64,000 nucleotides of DNA from Brevibacillus invocatus. Its GTDB lineage: Bacteria > Bacillota > Bacilli > Brevibacillales > Brevibacillaceae. The stretch is taken from positions 146,019-210,018 of the forward strand of contig NZ_RHHR01000008.1 of assembly GCF_003710915.1 (NCBI RefSeq). Direction: 5' to 3'. Of this stretch, positions 16,961-25,508 are shown in pieces (within the stretch, counting starts at the first letter, position 1; every line of letters begins with the position of its first letter). The notes below the pieces were generated by a model that saw nothing but the letters and a program-made list of their open reading frames with translations, had not been told where the DNA came from and did no database searches. The position numbers and the translations under genes were made by a program.

Positions 16961-18088
16961 TCATGATGTCACGTCTGCCATGGTGTAGCTTTTTTCCTCG
17001 ACCTGCAGTGCATGGACTACGCGCCAATTGATGTCATAGCCTATTCCTGGACCTTCTGGAACACCGAGGATGCCGGGCTTGAGAAAGTTCACCTCGGGAA
17101 CGACAATATCCTCTGCCCAATAACGGCTGGACGCAGACGTGTCGCCGGGAATCGTAAAGTTGGACAGAGAAGTTATCGCGATATTGTGCGCTCGGCCTAC
17201 TCCACTCTCCATCATTCCGCCACACCAAACAGGTACCTGATGGGCTTCACATAGATCATGGATTTTCTTGGACTCGGTGAGTCCCCCGACACGTCCGATC
17301 TTGATGTTGATGATTTTGCAGCTACCCAGCTCAATCGCTCGTCTGGCATCCTCTGCTGAATGGATGCTCTCATCCAGGCAAATTGGCGTTTTCAACTGTT
17401 TTTGTAATACAGCGTGATCGACAATATCGTCGTGAGCAAGCGGCTGCTCGATCATGATCAGGTTGTACTGGTCCAGCTTCTTCAGCACGTCCATCTGATC
17501 AAGGGTGTATGCCGAATTGGCATCCGCCATCAGCGGCAATGAATCCCCAAAGCGCTTGCGCAGGGCATCGATCAGGGCGATATCAAAGCCGGGCTTGATT
17601 TTCACCTTGATCTTCTTATAGCCTTCTGCTACAAACCCCTCCACCTTTTTCACCACGTCCTCGACGGATGGCTCGATCCCTACACTGACACCTACATCGA
17701 TTTCCTTGCGCTTTCCGCCAAGCGCTTGAGCAAGCGAAATGCCCTTCTGCTTGGCGTACAAATCCCAGACGGCTCCTTCAATCGCCGATTTTGCCATATT
17801 ATTGCGGCGAATAGGCTCAAACAGACGGCTCACATCCTCCGGAGCCTCAATCTTATTCGTCAGCACCATCGGAATCATGAAGGTTTCCAGCATGTAGTGG
17901 ATCGTATCCGTTGTCTCTTCATTGTAGAAGGGAAAAGGCATCGCTACGCTTTCCCCATATCCTGTCTCCCCTTCGCCATGCGCGCTGATCAGCAGGAAAT
18001 CACGCTTTGCCAGTACGCCAAAGCTGGCCTCGAACGGATTTTTAAGCGGCAGATGCAGTCGTCTTACCTCGATTTTCTCGATCTTCAT
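16961..18088 (-). CDS. N-succinylamino acid racemase / o-succinylbenzoate synthase family (enolase superfamily)
   Basis: A 375-residue TIM-barrel racemase. Counted from the ATG at 18088, the acid/base lysines fall at K163 (K161-x-K163) and K263 (INIKIGRVGG), and the Mg2+ ligands at D189 (ADANSAY), E214 (IEQPLAHDD) and D239 (CLDESIH). These positions equal those of the characterised Amycolatopsis NSAR/OSBS. The GGMMESGVGRAHN motif near the end is also typical. The start overlaps the dppF stop as TGATG and has AAAGGAG upstream. The location within a peptide-uptake operon next to a GNAT gene, not with menaquinone genes, argues for N-succinylamino-acid racemisation rather than menaquinone synthesis. 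A dipeptide epimerase role is the main alternative but lacks the expected motif pattern. Confidence 0.88.
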   Translation of the reverse strand: MKIEKIEVRRLHLPLKNPFEASFGVLAKRDFLLISAHGEGETGYGESVAMPFPFYNEETTDTIHYMLETFMIPMVLTNKIEAPEDVSRLFEPIRRNNMAKSAIEGAVWDLYAKQKGISLAQALGGKRKEIDVGVSVGIEPSVEDVVKKVEGFVAEGYKKIKVKIKPGFDIALIDALRKRFGDSLPLMADANSAYTLDQMDVLKKLDQYNLIMIEQPLAHDDIVDHAVLQKQLKTPICLDESIHSAEDARRAIELGSCKIINIKIGRVGGLTESKKIHDLCEAHQVPVWCGGMMESGVGRAHNIAITSLSNFTIPGDTSASSRYWAEDIVVPEVNFLKPGILGVPEGPGIGYDINWRVVHALQVEEKSYTMADVTS

Positions 18089-19080
18089 CAATGATCGCTC
18101 CTTTCAGGTGACCCGTAGAGATGGCAAGCAACGGCATGATTTCGTTCGATTGCAAGCTCCTGGGGCCGTACTCGTTTGCAAATCTCCATAGCCTGACTGC
18201 ATCTGGGGTGGAAGGCACAGCCTACCGGCGGATTAGCCGGACTTGGCACGTCTCCGCCCAGTACGATCCTGTCTTTTTTCTGATTGGGATTAGGGATCGG
18301 AACTGCGGACATCAAGGCTTGCGTGTAAGGGTGCAACGGCTGCTGAAAGAGCCGCTTCTTGTCTGCGATCTCGACGATTCTTCCCAAATACATGACGGCA
18401 ATGCGATCGCTAATATGCTTGATCACACCCAGATCATGCGAGATAAACAGGTACGTCAACCCCAAATCATCCTGCAAATCCTGCATCAGATTTAAGATTT
18501 GTGCTTGAATAGAGACATCCAGCGCGGATACTGGCTCATCAGCTACGATGAGCTTTGGCTTCACGGCAATAGCGCGAGCAATTCCGATGCGCTGCCTTTG
18601 TCCTCCGCTAAATTCGTGCGGATAGCGATCCGCGTGATTGGGATTCAATCCAACCAGCTGCAGGAGCGCCAGTACTCGTTCTCTCATCTCATTGGTTTCC
18701 TCTTGTCTGGCTCCAACAGAAAGAGCTTCCGCCAATATCGTCGCAATGGTCAGTCGCGGGTTGAGCGAAGCATACGGGTCCTGAAAAATGATCTGCATCT
18801 GATTGCGCATGCTCCGAAGTTTTGCATGCGGCATGGAAATCAGCTCTTCTCCGCCGAATCGGACTGAGCCGGAACTTGGGCGAACCAGCTGCAAAATACT
18901 GCGTCCCGTCGTCGATTTGCCGCATCCGCTCTCCCCGACAATTCCCAAGGTCTCCCCCTGCCTCAATTGAAAGGAGACGCCATCCACGGCTTTGATATCG
19001 CCTGTTTTTTGTCCGAACAAACCTTTCTTCAGCGGAAAGTAGGTTTTGAGATCTTCTACGACCAGCAGATATTCACTCAT
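18088..19080 (-). CDS. Peptide ABC transporter ATP-binding protein, DppF/OppF type
   Basis: A 330-residue ATPase: Walker A GESGCGKSTTGR, Q-loop FQDPYASLNPR, signature SGGQRQRIGIARA, Walker B LIVADEPVSALD, and a C-terminal oligopeptide-transporter domain with CAFHPRCSQAMEIC, a cysteine cluster that in related proteins can hold an iron-sulfur centre. YASLNP rather than MTSLNP in the Q-loop separates DppF from DppD. The start is the ATG at 19080, which overlaps the dppD stop as ATGA and has GGAGGTGG upstream; an in-frame ATG 84 nt earlier would lie inside dppD. It works as a heterodimer with the DppD-type ATPase. Confidence 0.94.
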   Translation of the reverse strand: MSEYLLVVEDLKTYFPLKKGLFGQKTGDIKAVDGVSFQLRQGETLGIVGESGCGKSTTGRSILQLVRPSSGSVRFGGEELISMPHAKLRSMRNQMQIIFQDPYASLNPRLTIATILAEALSVGARQEETNEMRERVLALLQLVGLNPNHADRYPHEFSGGQRQRIGIARAIAVKPKLIVADEPVSALDVSIQAQILNLMQDLQDDLGLTYLFISHDLGVIKHISDRIAVMYLGRIVEIADKKRLFQQPLHPYTQALMSAVPIPNPNQKKDRIVLGGDVPSPANPPVGCAFHPRCSQAMEICKRVRPQELAIERNHAVACHLYGSPERSDH

Positions 19081-20063
19081 ATGGCCACCTCCTCGTCCGC
19101 ATACATCCAGCACCGCACGGCATGTTTGCCAGTACGAACCACGGGCGGCTTTTCCTGCGCGCACCTTTCGATAGCTTGCGGGCAGCGAGAGAGAAACGGA
19201 CAGCCTTCGTGCACTTCTCCCAGGATCGGCACATTGCCTTCGATTGGGGTCAATCTCCTGTTCTCCCTCTCCAAGCTCGGAATCGACTGAAGCAGTCCCA
19301 CCGTATAAGGATGCTTGGGAGAAGCAAAGAGCGTTTGTACATCCGCCTCTTCGACGATTTCACCGTAGTACATCACCATGACACGATCTGCCATCTCCGC
19401 CACGACCCCTAGATCATGCGTGATCAGCAGAATGGCCGTGTTCACCTTTTGCTTCAGGTCATTCATCAGGTCGAGAATTTGCGCCTGAATCGTCACATCC
19501 AAAGCCGTGGTCGGCTCATCCGCAATCAGCAGATCAGGCTGACAGGCCATCGCCATCGCGATCATGACGCGCTGCTTCATCCCGCCCGAAAGCTGGTGGG
19601 GAAAGTCCTTGACGATCTTCTCCGCACGAGGAATCCCCACTTTCCTGAGCATGTCGATCGTGTGATTGCGCCTTTCCTCCTTGGTAGCATCCGTGTGCAG
19701 CCGAAATACCTCATCGATCTGCCTTCCGATTGAATGGACTGGATTCAGCGAGGTCATGGGCTCCTGGAAAATCATGGAGATATCACAACCGCGTATGGCT
19801 CGCATCTCACGCTCATGAAGTTGGTTCAGGACCTTGTCCTTGAAACGAATTGTCCCGTCAATCTTTCCTAGTTTTTTCGCGATGAGTCCCATGATCGACA
19901 GAGAGGTCAAGCTTTTGCCACAGCCTGATTCACCGACCAGCGCTACGGTTTCTCCCGCCTCAATCTGAAAGCTGACTTGATTGACCGCCGTAAACGTACC
20001 TCGTTCCGTTTTCAGATTCACAGAGAGCCGATCAATATCCAACACTGTCTTTTTTTCCTTCAT
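19077..20063 (-). CDS. Peptide ABC transporter ATP-binding protein, DppD/OppD type
   Basis: A 328-residue ATPase with Walker A GESGCGKSLTS (about 41-51), Q-loop FQEPMTSLNPVH, signature LSGGMKQRVMIAMAMA and Walker B LLIADEPTTALD. The C-terminal domain has the cysteine-containing CPFLSRCPQAIERC motif. It overlaps the following dppF by 4 nt. It lies 28 nt downstream of the class A beta-lactamase-like gene, which interrupts the usual permease-ATPase order of a dpp operon. The energy-coupling role at the membrane is established for the family. Confidence 0.94.
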   Translation of the reverse strand: MKEKKTVLDIDRLSVNLKTERGTFTAVNQVSFQIEAGETVALVGESGCGKSLTSLSIMGLIAKKLGKIDGTIRFKDKVLNQLHEREMRAIRGCDISMIFQEPMTSLNPVHSIGRQIDEVFRLHTDATKEERRNHTIDMLRKVGIPRAEKIVKDFPHQLSGGMKQRVMIAMAMACQPDLLIADEPTTALDVTIQAQILDLMNDLKQKVNTAILLITHDLGVVAEMADRVMVMYYGEIVEEADVQTLFASPKHPYTVGLLQSIPSLERENRRLTPIEGNVPILGEVHEGCPFLSRCPQAIERCAQEKPPVVRTGKHAVRCWMYADEEVAI

Positions 20064-20091
20064 CGTGCAGCCCCCTATCCTTGCAATCCCA

Positions 20092-20979
20092 TTACTCGTT
20101 CACGAAATGCTCATAGGCGGTTTGGGCCAGCCGGGCAATCATGCGCTCCCCTTCTTTGGTGGATGCATGACCAAAAGATAAAGCCGTGATGGTAAATGCT
20201 CCTTTTTCCTCGGGAAGGTAGACGATACCGACATCATTCACCACATGGCCGACCGTACCAGACTTGCTGGCTACTACAGTCTGATCCGGTAGTAGGTACG
20301 GGATGCGATTGCGCAGCTGCTGCCTTTTCATGATGTCGAGAATGCCGTCACTTGCCGCTTGTGAGGAAAGCTGTCCTGTGCCAATCCATTCGAGCAGCTG
20401 GTTCATGTCAGCAGGTGTGGTGACGTTGTTTTCCGGTGTTGGTTGAAAAATGACGCTGTCCGAATCGAAGCCGGATGTCTTAAAGACTTCGGTCACCTTA
20501 TGAAAGCCTTCAGCCCCTTTTTTCTCACTGCCCATTCCGGCTCCCACGCTGAGCAGCTCCCAGCAGCTCTGCTTGATCGAGATATTTTGCAGGCCCAGCT
20601 CTTTCATGTAAGCGTCGACACGTTCGGCTCCGATCAGCTCCAGAATCTTGTCTGTGGCCAGATTGTCACTGACGATAATCATCAGCGTGGCCAGATCCCT
20701 CAGCGCTACGTCCGCTCCAGGAAGAAACTCCTTCAGTACGCCAGAGCCAGGAACCAAATCATCCTCCGTCAAGCGAAAACGCTGTTCCAAGCTACATGTT
20801 CCCTCGTCAATATCACGAAAAAGTGTCGCCAGAATCGGCACCTTAAAGGTACTTGCCATTTGAAAGTATTGCTCCGGACGAACCCTTGCCTCTTCTCCTG
20901 TCCCCAAGTGCTTGACAACCACCCCGAAGGTTGCTGAACTTTCTGACAACACATGTTCCAGCTTTTCCTGCAAGCTCAT
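20092..20979 (-). CDS. Class A beta-lactamase-fold serine hydrolase without signal peptide
   Basis: A 295-residue protein with the class A motifs S43-T-F-K46, S104-D-N106 and K239-S-G-T242. An obvious Omega-loop ExxxN that would supply the deacylating glutamate is not evident; E141 in CWELLSVG is the nearest candidate. There is no signal peptide, and the chain begins MSLQEKLEHVLSE, so it should be cytoplasmic. The gene sits between dppC (29 nt) and dppD (28 nt) in the same operon. A cytoplasmic enzyme cannot protect cell-wall synthesis from beta-lactams outside the membrane, so a D-peptide hydrolase role is more likely. Alternatively it opens imported beta-lactam-like compounds. Fold call is firm; substrate is unknown. 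Confidence 0.85.
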   Translation of the reverse strand: MSLQEKLEHVLSESSATFGVVVKHLGTGEEARVRPEQYFQMASTFKVPILATLFRDIDEGTCSLEQRFRLTEDDLVPGSGVLKEFLPGADVALRDLATLMIIVSDNLATDKILELIGAERVDAYMKELGLQNISIKQSCWELLSVGAGMGSEKKGAEGFHKVTEVFKTSGFDSDSVIFQPTPENNVTTPADMNQLLEWIGTGQLSSQAASDGILDIMKRQQLRNRIPYLLPDQTVVASKSGTVGHVVNDVGIVYLPEEKGAFTITALSFGHASTKEGERMIARLAQTAYEHFVNE

Positions 20980-21008
20980 ATCGTCATTCCTCTCCTTTAC
21001 CCGTTCCG

Positions 21009-21923
21009 TTATTTTGGATCAAGAGCATCGCGCAGCCCGTCACCCAACAAATTGAAACCCAGCACGACCAGCATGATCGCCAAGCCAGGGAATATGGACA
21101 TCCACCACGCCTGCCCCAAAAATGCCTTTCCGACGTACACCATCGCACCCCACTCCGGTATCGGCGGCTGCGCACCCAATCCGAGAAAGCTGAGGGCTGC
21201 TGCGGCCAATATACTGGTCCCGAATTGCAGGGTCATCAAGACGATGATCGGCGATAGAATATTCGGCAGGATATGCTTGGTCAAAATGACGATATCGCGT
21301 ATTCCCAATGCCTTTACAGCTTCGATGTACTCTTTTTCACGAATGGAGAGGACCGAAGCGCGTACCACCCTGACATAGGAAGGAATGACCGCGATGACGA
21401 TAGCGATCATGGCATTCGTCAGCCCTGGACCGAGCACCGCAATGATGGCAATCGCCAGCAGCAAGGCCGGAAGGGCCAGCATAATGTCCATCACCTGCAT
21501 GATATAGAGCTCCACTTTGCGGTAATAGCCCGCAATGATCCCGAGTGTCACCCCGATCAAGGAGGCGACCGTGACTGTGATCAGCCCTGTCAAAAGGGAG
21601 ATTCGGCCTCCATACAGCAGCCTGGAGAAGATATCTCGGCCAAAATCATCCGTCCCCAGCAAATGCGTAGCACCTGGTCCCATCAGCCGATCCTTGAAGT
21701 TCATCTGATCGATCGGATAAGGAGCGATCAAAGGCGCACTGGCACACCCAATCGTAAACAGGAATAGGATTACAGCCCCGAGCATCGCCGTCTTATTGCG
21801 TGCCAACCGCTTTCCCACCTGAAGCCAATAGGATGAAGGTGGAGGTGCTGCCTGTTTCTCAACCGCTCGGATCGGAGGAGGCGTCTCATGGGCTACTTCA
21901 ACCTGACTCAAGTTTCCACTCAT
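21009..21923 (-). CDS. Peptide ABC transporter permease, DppC type
   Basis: A 304-residue permease starting at the ATG at 21923, which has AGGAAGGAG 9 nt upstream; an in-frame ATG 63 nt earlier would overlap dppB. An unusually proline-rich N-terminal arm (about residues 10-32) precedes the first membrane span. The GTDDFGRDIFSRLLYGG element and the EAA loop EAVKALGIRDIVI are intact. It lies 16 nt after dppB and 29 nt before the class A beta-lactamase-like gene. It shares long identical stretches with the 30658 permease (ALSFLGLGAQPP, NLLGDGLRDALDP), showing that the two transporters are paralogues. Confidence 0.93.
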   Translation of the reverse strand: MSGNLSQVEVAHETPPPIRAVEKQAAPPPSSYWLQVGKRLARNKTAMLGAVILFLFTIGCASAPLIAPYPIDQMNFKDRLMGPGATHLLGTDDFGRDIFSRLLYGGRISLLTGLITVTVASLIGVTLGIIAGYYRKVELYIMQVMDIMLALPALLLAIAIIAVLGPGLTNAMIAIVIAVIPSYVRVVRASVLSIREKEYIEAVKALGIRDIVILTKHILPNILSPIIVLMTLQFGTSILAAAALSFLGLGAQPPIPEWGAMVYVGKAFLGQAWWMSIFPGLAIMLVVLGFNLLGDGLRDALDPK

Positions 21924-21939
21924 GGTTTCACGCTCCTTC

Positions 21940-22860
21940 CTACTCGTATTTAATCCGCGGATCAAAAAGGGTATACAGCAAATCAACCAGCAAATTCGTC
22001 AGCGCAAACAGCACGGCAGCGAAAAATACAATTCCTTGAATGGTCGGCAGGTCCCGCTTGCCTATTGCTTCAATCGCGAGACTTCCCAGGCCCTGCAAGG
22101 AGAAGACCGTCTCCGTCACGATAGCCCCTGCAAGCAAGGAGCCGAATTCGAGCCCGATCAGCGTAATCACGGGAATAATGGCGTTTTGCAAGCCATGCAT
22201 GATGATGACCGATGTCCGGGGCGCTCCTTTGGCTTGCGCTGTGCGCATATATTCCTGCTTAATCACATCGAGCATACTGGAGCGCGTCATCCGGGCGATC
22301 ATCCCCGCTCCCCCCAACGCAAGCGTGATCGAAGGCAGAATGAGCGAAAAAAAGCCGTCGTATCCGGAGATTGGAAAAATGGAGAGCTGGTAGGCAAAGA
22401 TCCAGATCAAAAACAGGGCGATCCAAAAGCCTGGTGCCGAAATCCCCAGAAGAGAGAAAAATACTACCAACCGATCCACCCACGTATTCTGCTTCACCGC
22501 AGCGACCATCCCAACCACAACACCGATCACAGTCGCCAGAATGATGCTGTACAAAGCCAACTGCATGGTGATCGGAAAGCGATCCTCGATCTCCTGCCAC
22601 ACCGTGTAGCCTGTGATGTAGGACGTCCCCAGATCCCCCTGCAATAGCTTGGCGACAAAGCTGAAATAGCGGACAATCCACGGTTTATCCAGCCCCAGCT
22701 GGGCATTCATAGCAGCGATGGCTTCTTCCGTAGGGTAATCCCCGAGCAAATACTGCACGGGGTCCCCAGGAATCAAATGCACCAACAGAAAGATGAGGAT
22801 GGTGACGCCCAAAAGCGTTCCCAAGAGTGACAGCAATCTTCGAAAAAGATATCGATGCAA
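21940..22860 (-). CDS. Peptide ABC transporter permease, DppB type
   Basis: A 306-residue membrane protein starting at a TTG (22860) with GAGG upstream. It contains LIPGDPVQYLLGDYPTEE, LLQGDLGTSYITGYTV and the EAA loop TAQAKGAPRTSVIIMHGLQN. It follows the solute-binding protein by 47 nt and precedes the DppC permease by 16 nt. The counterpart in the neighbouring system (31662-32582) has the same length and near-identical motifs. Channel half of a dipeptide-class importer. Confidence 0.93.
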   Translation of the reverse strand: MHRYLFRRLLSLLGTLLGVTILIFLLVHLIPGDPVQYLLGDYPTEEAIAAMNAQLGLDKPWIVRYFSFVAKLLQGDLGTSYITGYTVWQEIEDRFPITMQLALYSIILATVIGVVVGMVAAVKQNTWVDRLVVFFSLLGISAPGFWIALFLIWIFAYQLSIFPISGYDGFFSLILPSITLALGGAGMIARMTRSSMLDVIKQEYMRTAQAKGAPRTSVIIMHGLQNAIIPVITLIGLEFGSLLAGAIVTETVFSLQGLGSLAIEAIGKRDLPTIQGIVFFAAVLFALTNLLVDLLYTLFDPRIKYE

Positions 22861-22907
22861 AAGGACCTCATCTCCCTTTTTCTCGTCATGTTTATAAGCC
22901 GGTATGC

Positions 22908-24545
22908 TTATTTGGTGAGCTTGATGTCACCGAACAGGATATCACCCGTGAATGGATTCAGCTTGTAGCCTTCAATATCACGCGTGGCTGTTACGGTTTC
23001 ACTCACGTACAGAGGAACCCATGGCGGATCGTTTACCAGGATTTCCATTGCTTCCTCGTAGACTTTCATTCGCTCTTCCTCTTTCAAGGTCGTGCGTCCT
23101 TTAGCCAAAAGTTCATCTACCTTCGGATTGGAGTAATGGACACGCTTGGAATTGTTTGTCTCCATCAGCAAATAAAGAATGTCCGGATCGTTCAAGCCGA
23201 AGTACAGAAGGAATAATTCATGATTCCCTTTAATGGCCCGATCCTTTACGGTAGCTGTATCTGTCACGGCGATCTTGATATCCAGGCCGATTTCTTTCAG
23301 CTGGTTTTGCAGGATTTGCGCTACACGCTGCAAGGCGGGATCTTCTGACAAGAGCAGTTCCAGCGAGAAAGGCTTGCCGTCTTTCTCTGCAATGCCGTCT
23401 CCGTTACTGTCGGTATAGCCAGCCTCCGCGAGCAGCTGCTTCGCTTTTTCGACGTTGTAGGCATACTTTTCCTTCGCCATGTTTTCGATTCTCTCGCTGT
23501 GGCCCGGAATGGTTGGGGGCAGCGGACCGTAGATCGGCTTGGCAAAGCCAGACAACGCGTATTGTACGATCGGCTCTCGATCTACTGCCATTGCGATCGC
23601 TTGCTTCACTCGTACATCCTTGAAAATATCCTTCTGGTTGTTGAAGCCCAAATACTTCATGCCCTGTTCCATGCTAGTCTCGATTTTGACACCAGGCACG
23701 TTTTGCAATTCCTGGATGTAGGTGCTCGGCACCTCCTGCAAAATGTGGATGGTCCCTTTCTTGAATTCGAGAATACGGGTATCGTCATCTTTCAGGAAAC
23801 GGAATACCAGTTTGTCAACATAAGGTGCTCCCTGATTATCCGCATAGACCTGGCCCCATTTATAATCCGGGTTTTTTACATACGTCAGAGACGCGCCACG
23901 CTTGATCTCCGGATTCATGAAAGGCCCCGTCGCCAGCGGTGCTTCTCCGAACTGCTCACCTTTTTCTTTCAGACGCTCGGGATCCAGAGGTGTTATAAAG
24001 GTACCGAGAAGCATGTTGGCAAAAGGAGCAAACGGCTCTTTAAAGTAGACCTTGACCGTATGTTGATCCGTCGCTTCGACCTTCTCAATGGGTCCTGCCA
24101 GGTCTTTGACGGGCGAGATCTGGGCGAAGCGCTCAATCGATACCTTGGCCGCTTCCGCTGTCATCGGCGCACCGGAATGGAAGACAACATCCTTGCGCAG
24201 CTTCAATGTCCATACTTTGCCGTCTTCCGATACCTCCCAGGACTCCGCCAAATGCGGAACCAATTTCCCTTGCATATCCCGGCTTAAAAACGAATCATAC
24301 GGTTGGCTGTTGGTTGTATCCAGCCACGTTGTTTTTTGCGGGTCCAATGTATCCGGCTCCACAGGGGCTGCAATGACGAGTGTGCCTCCCTCTTTTGCTT
24401 GTGCCTGCTGCTGTGGAGCAGCTGGTGAATCCGTGCCTGTCGGCTGCTGGGTGACACTCGTGTTGGTTGAACATGCGGCAAGCAACAAGGAAATACTGAG
24501 TCCAATCGTTGCCAAACTTCTGTTGCGCCTTCTCGATCTCATCAT
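22908..24545 (-). CDS. Peptide ABC transporter solute-binding lipoprotein (SBP family 5)
   Basis: A 545-residue lipoprotein receptor. The start is placed at the ATG at 24545, 8 nt after AAAGGGGGC. From there the signal peptide ends in a lipobox LAAC with the cysteine at residue 25, followed by a Thr/Pro/Gln-rich linker. The body has the family's DTLDPQKTT, ATGPFMNPEIKRG and AEAGYTDSNGDGIAEKDGKPF elements. The last is a calcium-loop-like insertion common in glutathione/dipeptide binders (GsiB-like). It is the second gene of the operon, 30 nt behind the RpiR-type regulator. It probably captures short peptides; ligand specificity is not visible. Confidence 0.92.
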   Translation of the reverse strand: MMRSRRRNRSLATIGLSISLLLAACSTNTSVTQQPTGTDSPAAPQQQAQAKEGGTLVIAAPVEPDTLDPQKTTWLDTTNSQPYDSFLSRDMQGKLVPHLAESWEVSEDGKVWTLKLRKDVVFHSGAPMTAEAAKVSIERFAQISPVKDLAGPIEKVEATDQHTVKVYFKEPFAPFANMLLGTFITPLDPERLKEKGEQFGEAPLATGPFMNPEIKRGASLTYVKNPDYKWGQVYADNQGAPYVDKLVFRFLKDDDTRILEFKKGTIHILQEVPSTYIQELQNVPGVKIETSMEQGMKYLGFNNQKDIFKDVRVKQAIAMAVDREPIVQYALSGFAKPIYGPLPPTIPGHSERIENMAKEKYAYNVEKAKQLLAEAGYTDSNGDGIAEKDGKPFSLELLLSEDPALQRVAQILQNQLKEIGLDIKIAVTDTATVKDRAIKGNHELFLLYFGLNDPDILYLLMETNNSKRVHYSNPKVDELLAKGRTTLKEEERMKVYEEAMEILVNDPPWVPLYVSETVTATRDIEGYKLNPFTGDILFGDIKLTK

Positions 24546-24575
24546 GTCATACGCCCCCTTTGACCTGTTCACTTT

Positions 24576-25445
24576 TTATTCTTTTTGTTGAAAGAATGGG
24601 TAGAACTGCTCGCTGGTCTGGTCATAGCGCTTGATTCGTTTTTGTACCTGCTCCCGATCTGCCTGGGACACACCGCTGACGAGCACGTTCAACAGCGTAA
24701 AAATAGCAGACATTCCTTTCAAAGTAGCCGGAGAAGGCGTAGAGACTTTGAGCAGTACATCTGCAACAGGACCAAGCGGTGACAAATCATGATCCGTAAT
24801 GCCTACTATCTTCGCTCCTTTTTCTTTGGCTGCCTTGGAAAAGAACAGCGTCTCCTGCAAATAACGGGGAAAGTACAGAACGATGATCAGCCAGTCTTCA
24901 TTGGCTTCCGATATCAGATAATTGGCATCGTCCACTTGCCCTCTGTAGAGATGCGTATCTCCCCTGACAATATTTAAGGCATAGGCTAGCCAGTAGGCCG
25001 GTGCATAACTGGTCCGCCCTCCCAGCACGACGATTTTCTTCGCTTTGATGATAGCCTCAACTGCCTGATCAAACACGCGGCGGTCCAACCCATTCAAGGT
25101 TTTTTGGATAAAAGCCAGGTCCTGTTCCATCGTAAATGAGATGACATCCTCGCTATCCTTGTACTCATAAGCAGAGTCGTGGAAAGTTTGCACAATGTTC
25201 TCACGAATCACCGGAAACAACAGCGACTGGCGGATTTCGTTTTGCAGTTCGCTATATCCTGAGTAGCCAAGAGAATAACAGAGGCGGATCACGGTAGTCT
25301 CACTGGTTCCGGTCATGGACCCGATTGCTTTTGCTGGATGAAGAGCAACTTGATTCGGCTCATCGAGTAGGTATTTTGCTACTAATTTTTGCTGGTTCGT
25401 CAATTGTTCGTATGATTTGCGAATTTTCTCCTGCAAGCTCTCCAT
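24576..25445 (-). CDS. RpiR/MurR family transcriptional regulator (HTH + SIS domain)
   Basis: A 289-residue regulator. The N-terminal RpiR-type helix-turn-helix spans about residues 1-75 (IGSMTGTSETTVIRLCYSLGYSGYSELQ), and a SIS phosphosugar-binding domain follows (about 120-250, VLGGRTSYAPAYWLAYALN). It is the first gene of a 12-gene operon and lies 63 nt downstream of the M81 peptidase gene without a visible terminator, so read-through is possible. MurR, the best-known relative, senses MurNAc-6-phosphate. A cell-wall-derived effector would fit an operon devoted to D-amino-acid peptides, but the ligand is inferred. Short GAAA/TTTC repeats in the 25446-25508 gap could be its own operator. Confidence 0.9.
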   Translation of the reverse strand: MESLQEKIRKSYEQLTNQQKLVAKYLLDEPNQVALHPAKAIGSMTGTSETTVIRLCYSLGYSGYSELQNEIRQSLLFPVIRENIVQTFHDSAYEYKDSEDVISFTMEQDLAFIQKTLNGLDRRVFDQAVEAIIKAKKIVVLGGRTSYAPAYWLAYALNIVRGDTHLYRGQVDDANYLISEANEDWLIIVLYFPRYLQETLFFSKAAKEKGAKIVGITDHDLSPLGPVADVLLKVSTPSPATLKGMSAIFTLLNVLVSGVSQADREQVQKRIKRYDQTSEQFYPFFQQKE

Positions 25446-25508
25446 CGAATCACCTATTCCAATAAATATGGCCTTTCTATTAAAATCGTTTCTTTCTATC
25501 AGGTTGGA

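Noticed and set aside
16961..18088. Menaquinone o-succinylbenzoate synthase as main role
   Set aside because: The family can do both, but there is no men gene nearby and the partner is a GNAT gene in a peptide operon; kept only as an alternative.
20092..20979. Antibiotic resistance by a class A beta-lactamase
   Set aside because: No signal peptide, no obvious deacylating glutamate motif, and placement inside a peptide transporter operon make a resistance role unlikely.
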